Source: Pseudoalteromonas marina (GTDB lineage Bacteria > Pseudomonadota > Gammaproteobacteria > Enterobacterales > Alteromonadaceae). From it: a DNA stretch of 64,000 nt. The stretch is taken from positions 1,798,001 through 1,862,000 of the forward strand of contig NZ_AHCB03000005.1 of the NCBI RefSeq assembly GCF_000238335.3, written 5' to 3'. The notes beneath the pieces were generated by a model. The model was not told where the DNA came from, did not search any database, and saw nothing but the letters and a program-made list of their open reading frames with translations. Each line of letters begins with the position of its first letter. Within the stretch, counting starts at the first letter, position 1. Of this stretch, positions 55,533 to 63,775 are shown piece after piece. Made by a program: the position numbers and the translations under genes.

Positions 55533-58202
55533 ATGGCTTTGCAAAGTAGAGCTAATAAAGGGGTGCGATTAAGTACTTTACTTCAGGTTGTAATCCTCAC
55601 TACAGGTATTGTTTTAACTTACTTTCAACAAATTCAGCATCAACAAACCTTAGACTCAAAAGTAACAGCTGCGCTAAATAGCAAGTTAACCAGTTTATCC
55701 GTAGGTATAAATAACAGAATGGAGTTATATCAATACGGGTTATTTGGCCTCAAAGGGTTTATACAGGGTATTGGAATAGAAAATTTAAACTACACCGCAA
55801 TTAAGAGTTATTCAAACGCAAGAGATTACGCCCAAGAGTTTCCTGGTGCTAACGGCGTTGGGTACATAAAAAAAGTAACACATAACGAACTTGCCGAGTT
55901 TATAAATAAAGCACAAAGCGAACGCCCCGATAGCCTATTTAATTTTAAAACACTTACTGAAAATAAAAATGATCATTTTGTGATCCAATATATTTTTCCT
56001 GAAAGTGGTAATAAACAAGCAATAGGGTTAGATATTGGCTCAGAAACTATTCGTAAACGTGCAGCATTAAGCGCAGTTTTTGCAGATAATGCGCAATTAT
56101 CTGCACCTATTACGTTAGTCCAAGCAGATCAGAAAGCTCACCATGGTTTTTTGATTCTATTACCTATTTATAAGAGTAAGATCACTCCTACATCTAACGA
56201 TGAACGCCTTGAAGCACTGCATGGCTGGGCATACTCCCCTTTGCTTATAGACAATATTTTAAACTCATTATTTGATATTGATGAAAACTACTTAACCATT
56301 AGCGATCTCAACGATGCAACCGATGTGGCCTTTTTTACATACGGCAATCCAGCAAATAACACTGAATTTAAAGTATCCACTGTGACTAAAGTGATTGGTC
56401 GTGAGTGGCAAATAACGTTGCATGGCTCTTACGCGTTTGTAGAAAACCTGCATTTGCCCTATCAGTATCAAGCACTCGTGAATGGTATTTTTTTAACACT
56501 CATTGCTATGTTAATTGTGCTTGCAATACAGTTACAATTTTTTCGAAAAGCCCAAAAAGAAAATTTAAGACGTGAAGCCGAACAAGCACATAAAAATATT
56601 CTTGAACAAGCCAATTTAAAACTAGAAACCGATGTAAAACTGCGAACTCAGCAAATAGCTGATATTAGTATGTTACAGCGTAGTATTTTAGACAGTGCTA
56701 GCTACTCTATTATAGCTACCGACATAAACGGTTTAATCACCGAGTTTAACCCTGCCGCAGAGAAGTTACTGGGCTACAAGGCATTTGATGTAGTGGGTAA
56801 AAAAACCTGTGGCATATTTCATTTAGAAACAGAACTGATAAGCAAAGCAAAACAACTGAGTATTGAGCTCAATAAAATAGTGAGTCCTGGATTTGAAACA
56901 TTAATTGTAAAAGCAACCCCCACAGAACCCGATGTTAATCAATGGACCTATGTAGACTCTAAAGGTAGGCATATTCAAGTGAGCTTAAGTGTTACGTCGC
57001 TATTGAATAACAGAGCTCAAGTTGTTGGTTTTTTAGGCATTGCGTTTGATTTAACCCAGCAAATAAAACACGAGCACGCGCTTGCTCATGCAAAGGAACT
57101 CGCAGAGCAAAGCTCTAAGACTAAATCTGAATTTTTAGCAAACATGAGCCATGAAATACGTACACCCATGAATGGTATTTTAGGTACTCTGCAGTTACTG
57201 CAAGAGCAACCGATGAATGATAAATCAACAGACTACTTAAAAAAAGCACTCTACTCTACTCGCTCATTAACCACTATTATTAACGATATACTGGATTTTT
57301 CTAAAATCGAAGCCGGTAAACTTTCTCTTGAGCAGAAGGTGTTTGAGCTGGACGAATTAATTCATCATTTAGAGTCTGATTTATTAGTACCTGCCCAAGA
57401 AAAGAATATTTATCTAAAATTTAAATCAACGATTCATCATAAATACTGGCGTGGTGATGCTGTAAGAATAAGGCAGGTGTTTTTAAACATAATATACAAC
57501 GCAATTAAGTTTACACACAAAGGAGGTGTAACGGTTGAGTTTAAACTAACTGACGATGAACAAGTTTGCGCTATTGTTTCAGACACAGGTATTGGTATTC
57601 CAAAAAATGTTGTAAACAGGCTCTTTGAGAGATTTGAACAAGCAGAGTCTTCAACCACGCGTGAATATGGTGGAACAGGGCTTGGATTGCCAATTACGAA
57701 GTCGCTTATAAACCTTATGGACGGTGACATAAAAGTAACAAGCGAAGAAGGTGTTGGTAGCCAGTTTTATATATACCTACCGTTAGAACAAGCTGACAAC
57801 ATACCAAGCAATGATAATACTGAAAATTTAGATTTTCCCGATCTAAGTAATAAAGTTATTTTGATTGCTGAAGATAATAAAATTAACCAAATAATTGTGA
57901 GCTCTTTTCTTGAGCCTACAGGTGCTAAATTAGTCATTGCTAATAATGGTTATGAAGCAATAGACTTATACAAAAAGCTATCACCTCATATAATTTTAAT
58001 GGACATACAAATGCCAAAAATGGATGGCTTTGAAGCGTGTAAAGCCATAAAAAGGATAGATGCATCACAAACAGTCATTGCACTTACAGCCAATGTGCTC
58101 TCTGAACAAAAGCAACTTTATGAACAGTTTTTTGATGGGTACGTATCAAAACCTATTGAAAAACAAAAACTAATAAACGCATTACATATTAAAAATAGCT
58201 AA
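55533..58202 (+). CDS. Hybrid sensor histidine kinase with CHASE and PAS domains
   Basis: An 889-residue inner-membrane sensor. Order: TM1 (about 15-33), periplasmic CHASE domain (about 75-290, GANGVGYIKKV), TM2 (about 312-333), coiled coil (338-385), PAS (386-505, ATDINGLITEFNPAAEKLLGY), HisKA with H540 in NMSHEIRTPMNG, HATPase (about 650-755, GTGLGLPI) and a C-terminal receiver with phospho-acceptor D824 in LMDIQMPKMDG. No separate response regulator or Hpt gene is adjacent; the diguanylate cyclase 100 bases downstream may belong to the same signalling unit. Confidence 0.94.
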   Translation: MALQSRANKGVRLSTLLQVVILTTGIVLTYFQQIQHQQTLDSKVTAALNSKLTSLSVGINNRMELYQYGLFGLKGFIQGIGIENLNYTAIKSYSNARDYAQEFPGANGVGYIKKVTHNELAEFINKAQSERPDSLFNFKTLTENKNDHFVIQYIFPESGNKQAIGLDIGSETIRKRAALSAVFADNAQLSAPITLVQADQKAHHGFLILLPIYKSKITPTSNDERLEALHGWAYSPLLIDNILNSLFDIDENYLTISDLNDATDVAFFTYGNPANNTEFKVSTVTKVIGREWQITLHGSYAFVENLHLPYQYQALVNGIFLTLIAMLIVLAIQLQFFRKAQKENLRREAEQAHKNILEQANLKLETDVKLRTQQIADISMLQRSILDSASYSIIATDINGLITEFNPAAEKLLGYKAFDVVGKKTCGIFHLETELISKAKQLSIELNKIVSPGFETLIVKATPTEPDVNQWTYVDSKGRHIQVSLSVTSLLNNRAQVVGFLGIAFDLTQQIKHEHALAHAKELAEQSSKTKSEFLANMSHEIRTPMNGILGTLQLLQEQPMNDKSTDYLKKALYSTRSLTTIINDILDFSKIEAGKLSLEQKVFELDELIHHLESDLLVPAQEKNIYLKFKSTIHHKYWRGDAVRIRQVFLNIIYNAIKFTHKGGVTVEFKLTDDEQVCAIVSDTGIGIPKNVVNRLFERFEQAESSTTREYGGTGLGLPITKSLINLMDGDIKVTSEEGVGSQFYIYLPLEQADNIPSNDNTENLDFPDLSNKVILIAEDNKINQIIVSSFLEPTGAKLVIANNGYEAIDLYKKLSPHIILMDIQMPKMDGFEACKAIKRIDASQTVIALTANVLSEQKQLYEQFFDGYVSKPIEKQKLINALHIKNS

Positions 58203-58304
58203 AGCCGAAATACCTTAAAAACTGACATATTGGGTATTAAATGGTTATATAAATACTTATAAAGTATTTTTTACATAAGCACATAAGCAAATTAAAGGGG
58301 GAGT

Positions 58305-59963
58305 ATGCTTAGATTATTTAGTTTATATTTATGTATATTGTTGACCCTATTGTCTTTTAGTACATTAGCTCAATCGCTTAATGATGAACAAATTAAAAAA
58401 ATTGGGCCAGCTATTTGGCAACAAGTTAATATAAAGTCACCTGTTTCGGGTGAACAAATAATCAGTGCATATCAAAATAAGCAAAGCCCTCTTGTTTCTT
58501 TATCTGAAATGCGTGGACCCGCTGTTGCTAAAATACCACTGTCGACTCTGAATGAAGAACGCTGGTTTGTATTACCCCAAGCAAACTACCTAGATGGTGG
58601 TTTTGCTTATTGGCAAGATACACAGGGAATTCGTTTAATTGCTGATTTTTCTCAGGGTTGTTTGTCGCAGTCAGCAATTATAATGCATGGACAAGCGTTT
58701 CAATTAAACCTAGAAACAAATTCTCAAGGCGTACTGTGGCTTTATTTAAATGCACGTCATTACGCCAAACCAGTGAGTGTAACCTTTTTAGATGAGCCTA
58801 CATTTATATACCAGCAGTTTTTTATAAATTCACTCAGTATAATGTCCATCACCATTATGCTCACCCTTGCCTGCATGGCATTCATTCTTTATTTAAAAAC
58901 AGGTCAAAACGTTGCGTTATATTGTGCAGGTTATATTGGCTTACACGGAATTGGTTGGGCGTTTGCGGCTGGGGTTTTTGGCGTGTTTTACAGCTTTAAA
59001 AGCATAAACTCACATTATTTTGGTATGTATATTTTTTCGTTTGCGATATCTTCAGCCAGCGCCTTTGCCTATTACTTATTTAATTTTCATACGGTTGAAA
59101 AAACACGAATAAGCCAATTTTTAAAGTATTTTTCTTATGTCGCTTTTATTAGTGGCTTTATAAACCTAGTACTACCCTTTCATTGGGTATTTTATTTAGC
59201 ACACACTTTAGCAGCAATATGGGTGGTACTAACGTTAGTGCTCGGCTTTAAAATGTTGAGCTTAAACGATTTTAGAGCAAAGTACTTTTTAACCGGTAAT
59301 ATTGTTTACAGCCTATCACTTGTTGTCTTTATTTTATCTCATCTTAATTTATTCGTAACGGCTTCAGCTGAACTTTGGGTGCTTGTTGCCCTCGCTATTG
59401 ATTGTATTTGTATATTACTTTCATTATCCGAATGGCTGAAAATAAAGCAAAACGATTATATTAATGCCCTTGAGCAATCACGTATTGACCCACTCACAAA
59501 AGTAGGCAATCGTTTATTACTACAAGAAAAGCTAAATTCCATAGGTCATTATTACTTAATAGTATTTATTGACTGCGATGGTATGAAAACAATAAACGAT
59601 CAATTAGGGCATGCCAGTGGCGACAAACTACTTATCAATGTCACTGAATTAATTAAAAAAGAACTGGCCAACCTAGGAGATGTGTATAGAACTGGAGGCG
59701 ATGAGTTTATATGTTTGTGTTGTGCTTCGTCGTTAAACGAGCTAGAAAAATTGGCAGACAACACATCTAAAGCACTTAATAAAGCGCATATTCAACTAAA
59801 GCAAACGTGGCCGCAATCTGGTTTAAGCTTTGGCATTGCTAGCAGCAGTGAGTGCACAGATTATAAAGCATGTTTTACTTTAGCTGATGAAAGAATGTAT
59901 GCGGCAAAATATGCTCGTAAAAATAATACGCCTACTAACCACAATACCACCCAGCAGATTTAA
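58305..59963 (+). CDS. 7TM-type membrane diguanylate cyclase
   Basis: A 552-residue protein that would make c-di-GMP. Signal peptide (1-22, STLAQ), a periplasmic domain of the 7TMR-DISM type (about 23-170), seven transmembrane helices (about 180-380) and a cytoplasmic GGDEF domain with the intact motif GGDEF at residues 464-468, preceded by DPLTKVGNRL and FIDCDGMKTINDQLGH. No RxxD inhibitory site is evident just before GGDEF. AAGGGGGAG precedes the ATG. Likely paired with the upstream sensor kinase. Confidence 0.92.
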   Translation: MLRLFSLYLCILLTLLSFSTLAQSLNDEQIKKIGPAIWQQVNIKSPVSGEQIISAYQNKQSPLVSLSEMRGPAVAKIPLSTLNEERWFVLPQANYLDGGFAYWQDTQGIRLIADFSQGCLSQSAIIMHGQAFQLNLETNSQGVLWLYLNARHYAKPVSVTFLDEPTFIYQQFFINSLSIMSITIMLTLACMAFILYLKTGQNVALYCAGYIGLHGIGWAFAAGVFGVFYSFKSINSHYFGMYIFSFAISSASAFAYYLFNFHTVEKTRISQFLKYFSYVAFISGFINLVLPFHWVFYLAHTLAAIWVVLTLVLGFKMLSLNDFRAKYFLTGNIVYSLSLVVFILSHLNLFVTASAELWVLVALAIDCICILLSLSEWLKIKQNDYINALEQSRIDPLTKVGNRLLLQEKLNSIGHYYLIVFIDCDGMKTINDQLGHASGDKLLINVTELIKKELANLGDVYRTGGDEFICLCCASSLNELEKLADNTSKALNKAHIQLKQTWPQSGLSFGIASSSECTDYKACFTLADERMYAAKYARKNNTPTNHNTTQQI

Positions 59964-59968
59964 AGCAC

Positions 59969-59993
59969 AAAAAAGGACGTCCTGAGACGTCCT
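59969..59993 (-). terminator. Leftward terminator behind a tRNA-like 3' end
   Basis: Read leftward, AGGACGT / ACGTCCT with a 6-base loop is followed by T5-6. It starts 13 bases beyond the tRNA-3'-end-like sequence, a normal place for a tRNA terminator. It points away from the island. Confidence 0.75.
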
Positions 59994-60005
59994 GATATTG
60001 AATGA

Positions 60006-60024
60006 TGGTGGGGAAGAGGGATTC
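60006..60024 (-). other. tRNA 3'-end-like remnant, candidate attachment site
   Basis: Read leftward, GAATCCCTCTTCCCCACCA has the form of a T-loop end, T-stem, acceptor strand and CCA. No tRNA body precedes it (the bases to the right do not continue the T-arm). The spacing to CCA is one base short of a standard tRNA, so identity is uncertain. With the island and integrase to its right, it fits the distal att copy of an element inserted in a tRNA 3' end. Confidence 0.45.
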
Positions 60025-60178
60025 ATAGAAAACCAATAAACCATTGTTTATAATAAATAATACCTTTAAAAATAAAATAAAGGAATACTAATAGGTATAC
60101 TAAAAGCTATTTATCTTTAAAAATAACCATGACTGCCACAAAATTCTGAGCACCCTCAACGCCCTCGCTGAGCTTGCT

Positions 60179-60721
60179 CTACCCTTCCCAAGCATCTAAT
60201 AACCTAGTAACCTTAGCATCTATAGATGATATGTCTTCCTTCATAGCTTTAATCTCACTGATATCATCAAAAGTTCTCTTTTTAAGTTCGTATTGCTCTT
60301 GCACTTTTGTATCTTTAGAAATCAACTTAGGATTTTTCCTAGCGTAATTTATTAGTTTTTCAATATATTTAGATTGGGATATTTCATCCGCGTCACTAAG
60401 CGCCTTTAATTTATCACGCGCTGATTTAGACACCTCCAGCTGAAGTTTACACACTTTATTAGATGTATTCTTCAAGCCTCTTTCATAGCTTTTCCAGGCT
60501 TTATGCAGCCTTTGCACCTCGACTTTTTGAGTATCCTCATTAGAACTGTACCCTTTAACTTCATATCTAATGAAGCTATTTAACGAAGCGTTTTCAGATT
60601 TAAAATATTCAGCATAGCTTGAGAATCGATAAGCTAGCCAGTTGCGCAAGTCTTCGTTATCTTCCTTAACCCACTTCAAAATATTCTTGCTATCAATCCA
60701 ATCTGTCATTAATTCATCCAT
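60179..60721 (-). CDS. MatP-like helical/ribbon-helix-helix/coiled-coil protein
   Basis: A 180-residue protein without a clear family match. Helical N-terminal part (1-90, rich in aromatic and charged residues), a likely ribbon-helix-helix DNA-binding segment (about 92-128, VCKLQLEVSKSARDKLKALS then ISQSKYIEKLINYA) and a C-terminal coiled coil (about 140-178, DDISEIKAMKEDISSIDAKV). This order recalls the chromosome Ter organiser MatP, though sequence similarity is only suggestive. It may repress its own and the divergent gene's promoters, or act in partition. Start could also be ATG at 60709. Confidence 0.65.
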   Translation of the reverse strand: MDELMTDWIDSKNILKWVKEDNEDLRNWLAYRFSSYAEYFKSENASLNSFIRYEVKGYSSNEDTQKVEVQRLHKAWKSYERGLKNTSNKVCKLQLEVSKSARDKLKALSDADEISQSKYIEKLINYARKNPKLISKDTKVQEQYELKKRTFDDISEIKAMKEDISSIDAKVTRLLDAWEG

Positions 60722-60822
60722 GTGCTTTAGCGTTTGTCACTGTTATAAAAACAATAATCCAACACTAATCTATAAGCAACTACTTTGCAGTCAGAAACTA
60801 AACCCCCTTCTTATTAGATGGG

Positions 60823-60949
60823 CAATTAAACACCACCTAAAATCTAAGTTAGATATTTATTAATGCTCACATCCAAATTTCAGTTAACACCCTTAGGTAC
60901 TATATTAAAAACTCAGTTAGCCTCTCAATTAACCACTAAATTAACGACC
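60823..60949 (+). repeat. Five imperfect 12-base iteron-like repeats
   Basis: CAATTAAACACC (60823), CAGTTAACACCC (60881), CAGTTAGCCTCT (60914), CAATTAACCACT (60926) and AAATTAACGACC (60938) share CARTTAAC plus a C-rich tail. The last three are in direct 12-base tandem. They may be operators or replication iterons. Confidence 0.5.
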
Positions 60950-61063
60950 CCATAAGATTTCTTTCGATAAATAAAAGTCTAAATAAACTCTAATTGAGAT
61001 AAAGTTTCACCCTGCAATTTAAATACAAAATAACACCCTGTTATTGTGTTAATTGGAGTGTTC

Positions 61064-61082
61064 TTACTCTACTATAGAGTAA
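61064..61082. promoter_or_regulatory. Dyad operator in front of the winged-helix gene
   Basis: TTACTCT-ACTAT-AGAGTAA is centred about 35 bases before the ATG at 61108, and outer arms TATTGT (61042-61047) and ACAATA (61082-61087) extend the symmetry. It would overlap the promoter. Confidence 0.45.
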
Positions 61083-61107
61083 CAATACGCTGCATGGAAA
61101 CAATCTA

Positions 61108-62463
61108 ATGAGTGAGCTTTTCAACTTAACCACAGGTATATCAGCATATTCAAAATGGGTTTTAATTCGTTTAATTACGAAGAAAAATATTGGAGACGAA
61201 CTATCTAAACCTGATCTGATAGAATTAGGATGCCCATATAATAAATTTAAAAAAGTAATCGAAGAGCTACAAGAAATTAATGCAATTTTAACGCGCAAAA
61301 CTGAAAATTCTAAAAAAGGACGACCTGCTGAGTCATACATTTTTATCTACGATGAACACACAGAAATGACTAAATCACTACCCAGTAAAGAGCTTATCAG
61401 AATAAAGGACGAAGAGTTAAGAGTGCCTGTAAAAATAGTATGGTGTTTCTTTGTATTAAACCAAGATGAGTTTGGATATGTTGTTAATTTTACACTATCC
61501 AACATTGCTAAAGCATGTGGGTTAAAAGATGCTGAGGTTAAAACTGCTATCTCTCAATTAATTAACCTTAAATTCATTCAAAAAGCCATAAAAGGGTGTA
61601 CTTTAAAAAAAGTTGAAGACAAGAATAAAAGGAGTGTTGTTGGAACTGGATGTAACAACTTAAAGCGTTCGTCTTGCTATAAAATAATAGGCAATAATCA
61701 AAACAATTTCATATACCTATTCACAGTTCCTTCGTTGACTAATTTAGAGTCATATGCCAATCGTAAAAAAATATATAACTTCTCTGGGGCACTTATAGAT
61801 TTTTTCTTCTCTGAAAAAATACGTGAAAATGTTTTTTTAAGATTATTAAGATTTGAAGTAGATTCACTTAAACATGACTTTAATTTTTTGTGTCAGCAGC
61901 CTAAGGAAGTTTTCAGCTACTTCGATGGAGTCCTTCTTAAGTTAGTTTCTATGGGGCTATCATATTTACTAAATGGTGGAACTAAAATTAAACCTGTTAG
62001 CCAAGAAGATGCTTTTAACCATATTTTTAGCCCTGCAGACTATGAATTAAGCGCCGCTAATTTAGGCTATGGAACTTCGTGCCTGATAAAAAATCTAGCT
62101 AATATACATATCCATTACATTTTATATTCTATATTTCACTCGCTAAAAGACACTCCGAAAGTTGGTGAGGACATAGAGAAATACCTTAGCTCTATACATT
62201 CATTCAAGAACAAAGGTTTCTATATCAATACCTTCATAAAAAACACTCATTCGAAGGTAAAGTTCTCTGATGTTACATCAATTAACAATTTAATTTTATT
62301 TACCAATCTAGACCTCTCTGAAAAAGTTAATAGTAATGATAGAACAGTGAAGTTTATGGACTCAAAAAGCCAACTGAACAATGGGAATTACAATATATTT
62401 CATATTGATCTAAAAGTATTTGAAGCATTTTACAAAAACACTTTAACTTCAGAGCAGAATTAA
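61108..62463 (+). CDS. Island protein with probable tandem winged helices
   Basis: A 451-residue protein of no recognised family. Residues about 15-75 (DLIELGCPYNKFKKVIEELQEINAIL then KKGRPAESY; parts) look like a winged helix with a basic wing. Residues about 125-180 (NIAKACGLKDAEVKTAISQL) look like a second. The remaining 270 residues are mixed helical with aromatic residues. It follows the iteron-like repeats and precedes the HUH gene, so a regulator or a replication initiator of two winged domains are both possible. Confidence 0.6.
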   Translation: MSELFNLTTGISAYSKWVLIRLITKKNIGDELSKPDLIELGCPYNKFKKVIEELQEINAILTRKTENSKKGRPAESYIFIYDEHTEMTKSLPSKELIRIKDEELRVPVKIVWCFFVLNQDEFGYVVNFTLSNIAKACGLKDAEVKTAISQLINLKFIQKAIKGCTLKKVEDKNKRSVVGTGCNNLKRSSCYKIIGNNQNNFIYLFTVPSLTNLESYANRKKIYNFSGALIDFFFSEKIRENVFLRLLRFEVDSLKHDFNFLCQQPKEVFSYFDGVLLKLVSMGLSYLLNGGTKIKPVSQEDAFNHIFSPADYELSAANLGYGTSCLIKNLANIHIHYILYSIFHSLKDTPKVGEDIEKYLSSIHSFKNKGFYINTFIKNTHSKVKFSDVTSINNLILFTNLDLSEKVNSNDRTVKFMDSKSQLNNGNYNIFHIDLKVFEAFYKNTLTSEQN

Positions 62464-62622
62464 TAGAGAATAAAGCCCGTATGTATAGCGCTAAAAAAAT
62501 GTCCCGTTGATACGTGCTTACTTTTTCCAAGCCCATTTCTCGGTTTGGTAATATTTATTAGAGCTACTAGTAACGAATTGATTATCACAATAAATACAAA
62601 TTAAAAAACTACTGCTCACACA

Positions 62623-62648
62623 CCTGATATGAACTAATACCTATCAGG
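62623..62648 (+). promoter_or_regulatory. Hairpin covering the rep ribosome-binding site
   Basis: CCTGATA-N12-TATCAGG: the right arm contains AGG of the Shine-Dalgarno sequence 9 bases before the ATG at 62658. Folding in mRNA would hide the site; as DNA it could be an operator. Confidence 0.5.
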
Positions 62649-62657
62649 ATAAATAGA

Positions 62658-63314
62658 ATGAATAACCCAACGCAATACACGCAAACAACTAACCCTACTT
62701 ACAAGCAATTTAAAACGCTCGCTAGAGATAATCAGCCTTTAGTTATTCCCTATTTAGATGCTATTGAAAAAGTCATGCTTGCTGCATGTACTGAACATAA
62801 AAGAACGTTTGCAGTCAGAATTGATTTAAGGCTACCTACACATTCAAATACGATTAATCTAAATAGCAACAAAGTGTGTACTCGGTTTATTGCCTCTCTT
62901 GAGTCACAAATTAAAGCCGATACAAAACGTAAAGCTCGTGAGGGTAAAACGCCACACCCATGCAATATTAGGTATATTTGGGCTAGGGAGCAGAACACTG
63001 CTCACCACCAGCATTATCATTGTGTACTGTTTTTCAATAAGGACCGGTATCACTGTACAGGTAAAATAGATGTAGAGAGTGATAACCTGTTTACTCGAAT
63101 AGTAAAGGCCTGGGCGAGTGCGTTAAGCTTACCAGTAGATGACACAATTGAATTAGTTCACTTGCCTCAAAATGCACATTACTATCTTGATGCTAAGAGC
63201 TCTAATTTTACTCATGACTATCATGCTCTGTATTATCGACTGAGTTACCTCGCAAAGCTCAATACTAAACAATATGGTTCAGGGCAGCGTTGTTTTGGTT
63301 ATAGTCAAAGGTGA
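62658..63314 (+). CDS. YfjJ/YagK-type (inovirus Gp2-like) HUH replication protein
   Basis: A 218-residue protein of the YfjJ/YagK or inovirus Gp2 group found in satellites, prophages and filamentous phages. The block IRYIWAREQN followed by HHQHYHCVLFFN carries the HUH metal-binding motif (H119-Y120-H121). Candidate nucleophilic tyrosines are Y175/Y176 (AHYYLDAK) and those in YHALYYRLSYLAKLNTKQYG. Such proteins nick DNA to start rolling-circle replication; activity here is inferred from family and motif. Start ATG has AGGA within a hairpin. Confidence 0.75.
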   Translation: MNNPTQYTQTTNPTYKQFKTLARDNQPLVIPYLDAIEKVMLAACTEHKRTFAVRIDLRLPTHSNTINLNSNKVCTRFIASLESQIKADTKRKAREGKTPHPCNIRYIWAREQNTAHHQHYHCVLFFNKDRYHCTGKIDVESDNLFTRIVKAWASALSLPVDDTIELVHLPQNAHYYLDAKSSNFTHDYHALYYRLSYLAKLNTKQYGSGQRCFGYSQR

Positions 63315-63334
63315 TTTTTTAATTAAGACCTGTA

Positions 63335-63442
63335 CTTCTCATAACTTGTTCTAACGCGCTTTTGGGACCTTCAACTAGCTTAATAAGCTAAAACCCTTAG
63401 TATATAAGGGATGGTAAGTTCCCAAAATAGCATTACGAGAAG
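63335..63442. other. Nested, branched inverted repeat behind the HUH gene
   Basis: Outer arms CTTCTCATAA (63335-63344) and TTACGAGAAG (63433-63442), second arms TTTTGGGACCTT (63360-63371) and AAGTTCCCAAAA (63416-63427), and inside them two small hairpins TAGCTTAATAAGCTA (63376-63390) and CCCTTA / TAAGGG (63394-63410). The two long stems have one mismatch each. The 108 bases would fold as a cruciform or cloverleaf and suit a single- or double-strand replication origin or a structured RNA. Confidence 0.55.
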
Positions 63443-63464
63443 CACTATTTACACTACAAAAGCA

Positions 63465-63496
63465 AAAAAAGAACGCACTGCAAAAATGCGTTCTTT
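63465..63496. terminator. Bidirectional terminator
   Basis: AAAGAACGCA / TGCGTTCTTT around a 9-base loop. Read leftward a T7 run follows, ending the small hydrophobic-protein gene. Confidence 0.8.
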
Positions 63497-63504
63497 GTTT
63501 ACTT

Positions 63505-63744
63505 CTAATCAAATAAGCTCGCGACTCCGGCTAACAAACCACTAGCAACAGCCAAAGGCACCGTAACTGGCGCAGACGCCACGCCAAGGCCAACAACAAC
63601 TGCACCGGATACTGTAGCGCCAGCTACAGCACCAGAGCTCACAGCAATGGCTGTTCTACTGAGTGATGGCTCAGAACTACCGGTTATTTGCTTAGAAACT
63701 TCATTTCCTACTACACCGCATGCAACGGCTTTTTCTAACGACAT
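63505..63744 (-). CDS. Small Gly/Ala/Val-rich hydrophobic protein
   Basis: A 79-residue protein of unknown family. Residues 1-30 are polar (VGNEVSKQITGSSEPSLSRT). Residues 31-78 form two hydrophobic helices with glycine-zipper spacing (GAVAGATVSGAVVVGLG, then APVTVPLAVASGLLAGVASL). It has no N-terminal signal peptide or basic C-terminal tail, so it differs from filamentous-phage coat proteins. GGAG lies about 11 bases before the ATG. Possibilities include a small membrane toxin, holin-like or exclusion protein. Confidence 0.6.
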   Translation of the reverse strand: MSLEKAVACGVVGNEVSKQITGSSEPSLSRTAIAVSSGAVAGATVSGAVVVGLGVASAPVTVPLAVASGLLAGVASLFD

Positions 63745-63775
63745 AACAAACTTACTCCTATCATATGTAATAAAT

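Larger units (their letters stand above)
60722..61107. other. Divergent control region of the island
   Basis: 386 AT-rich bases between the RHH gene and the rightward winged-helix gene. It holds five related 12-base repeats (60823-60949) and a dyad over the rightward promoter (61064-61082). No convincing gene is present. Confidence 0.55.

Noticed and set aside
60001-60080. Intact tRNA gene
   Set aside because: Only the 3'-terminal 19 bases look tRNA-like; the sequence to the right does not form T, anticodon or D arms.
63345-63442. Integron attC site
   Set aside because: TCTAACGCG near 63350 resembles one attC core, but no matching GTTRRRY core is found on the other side.
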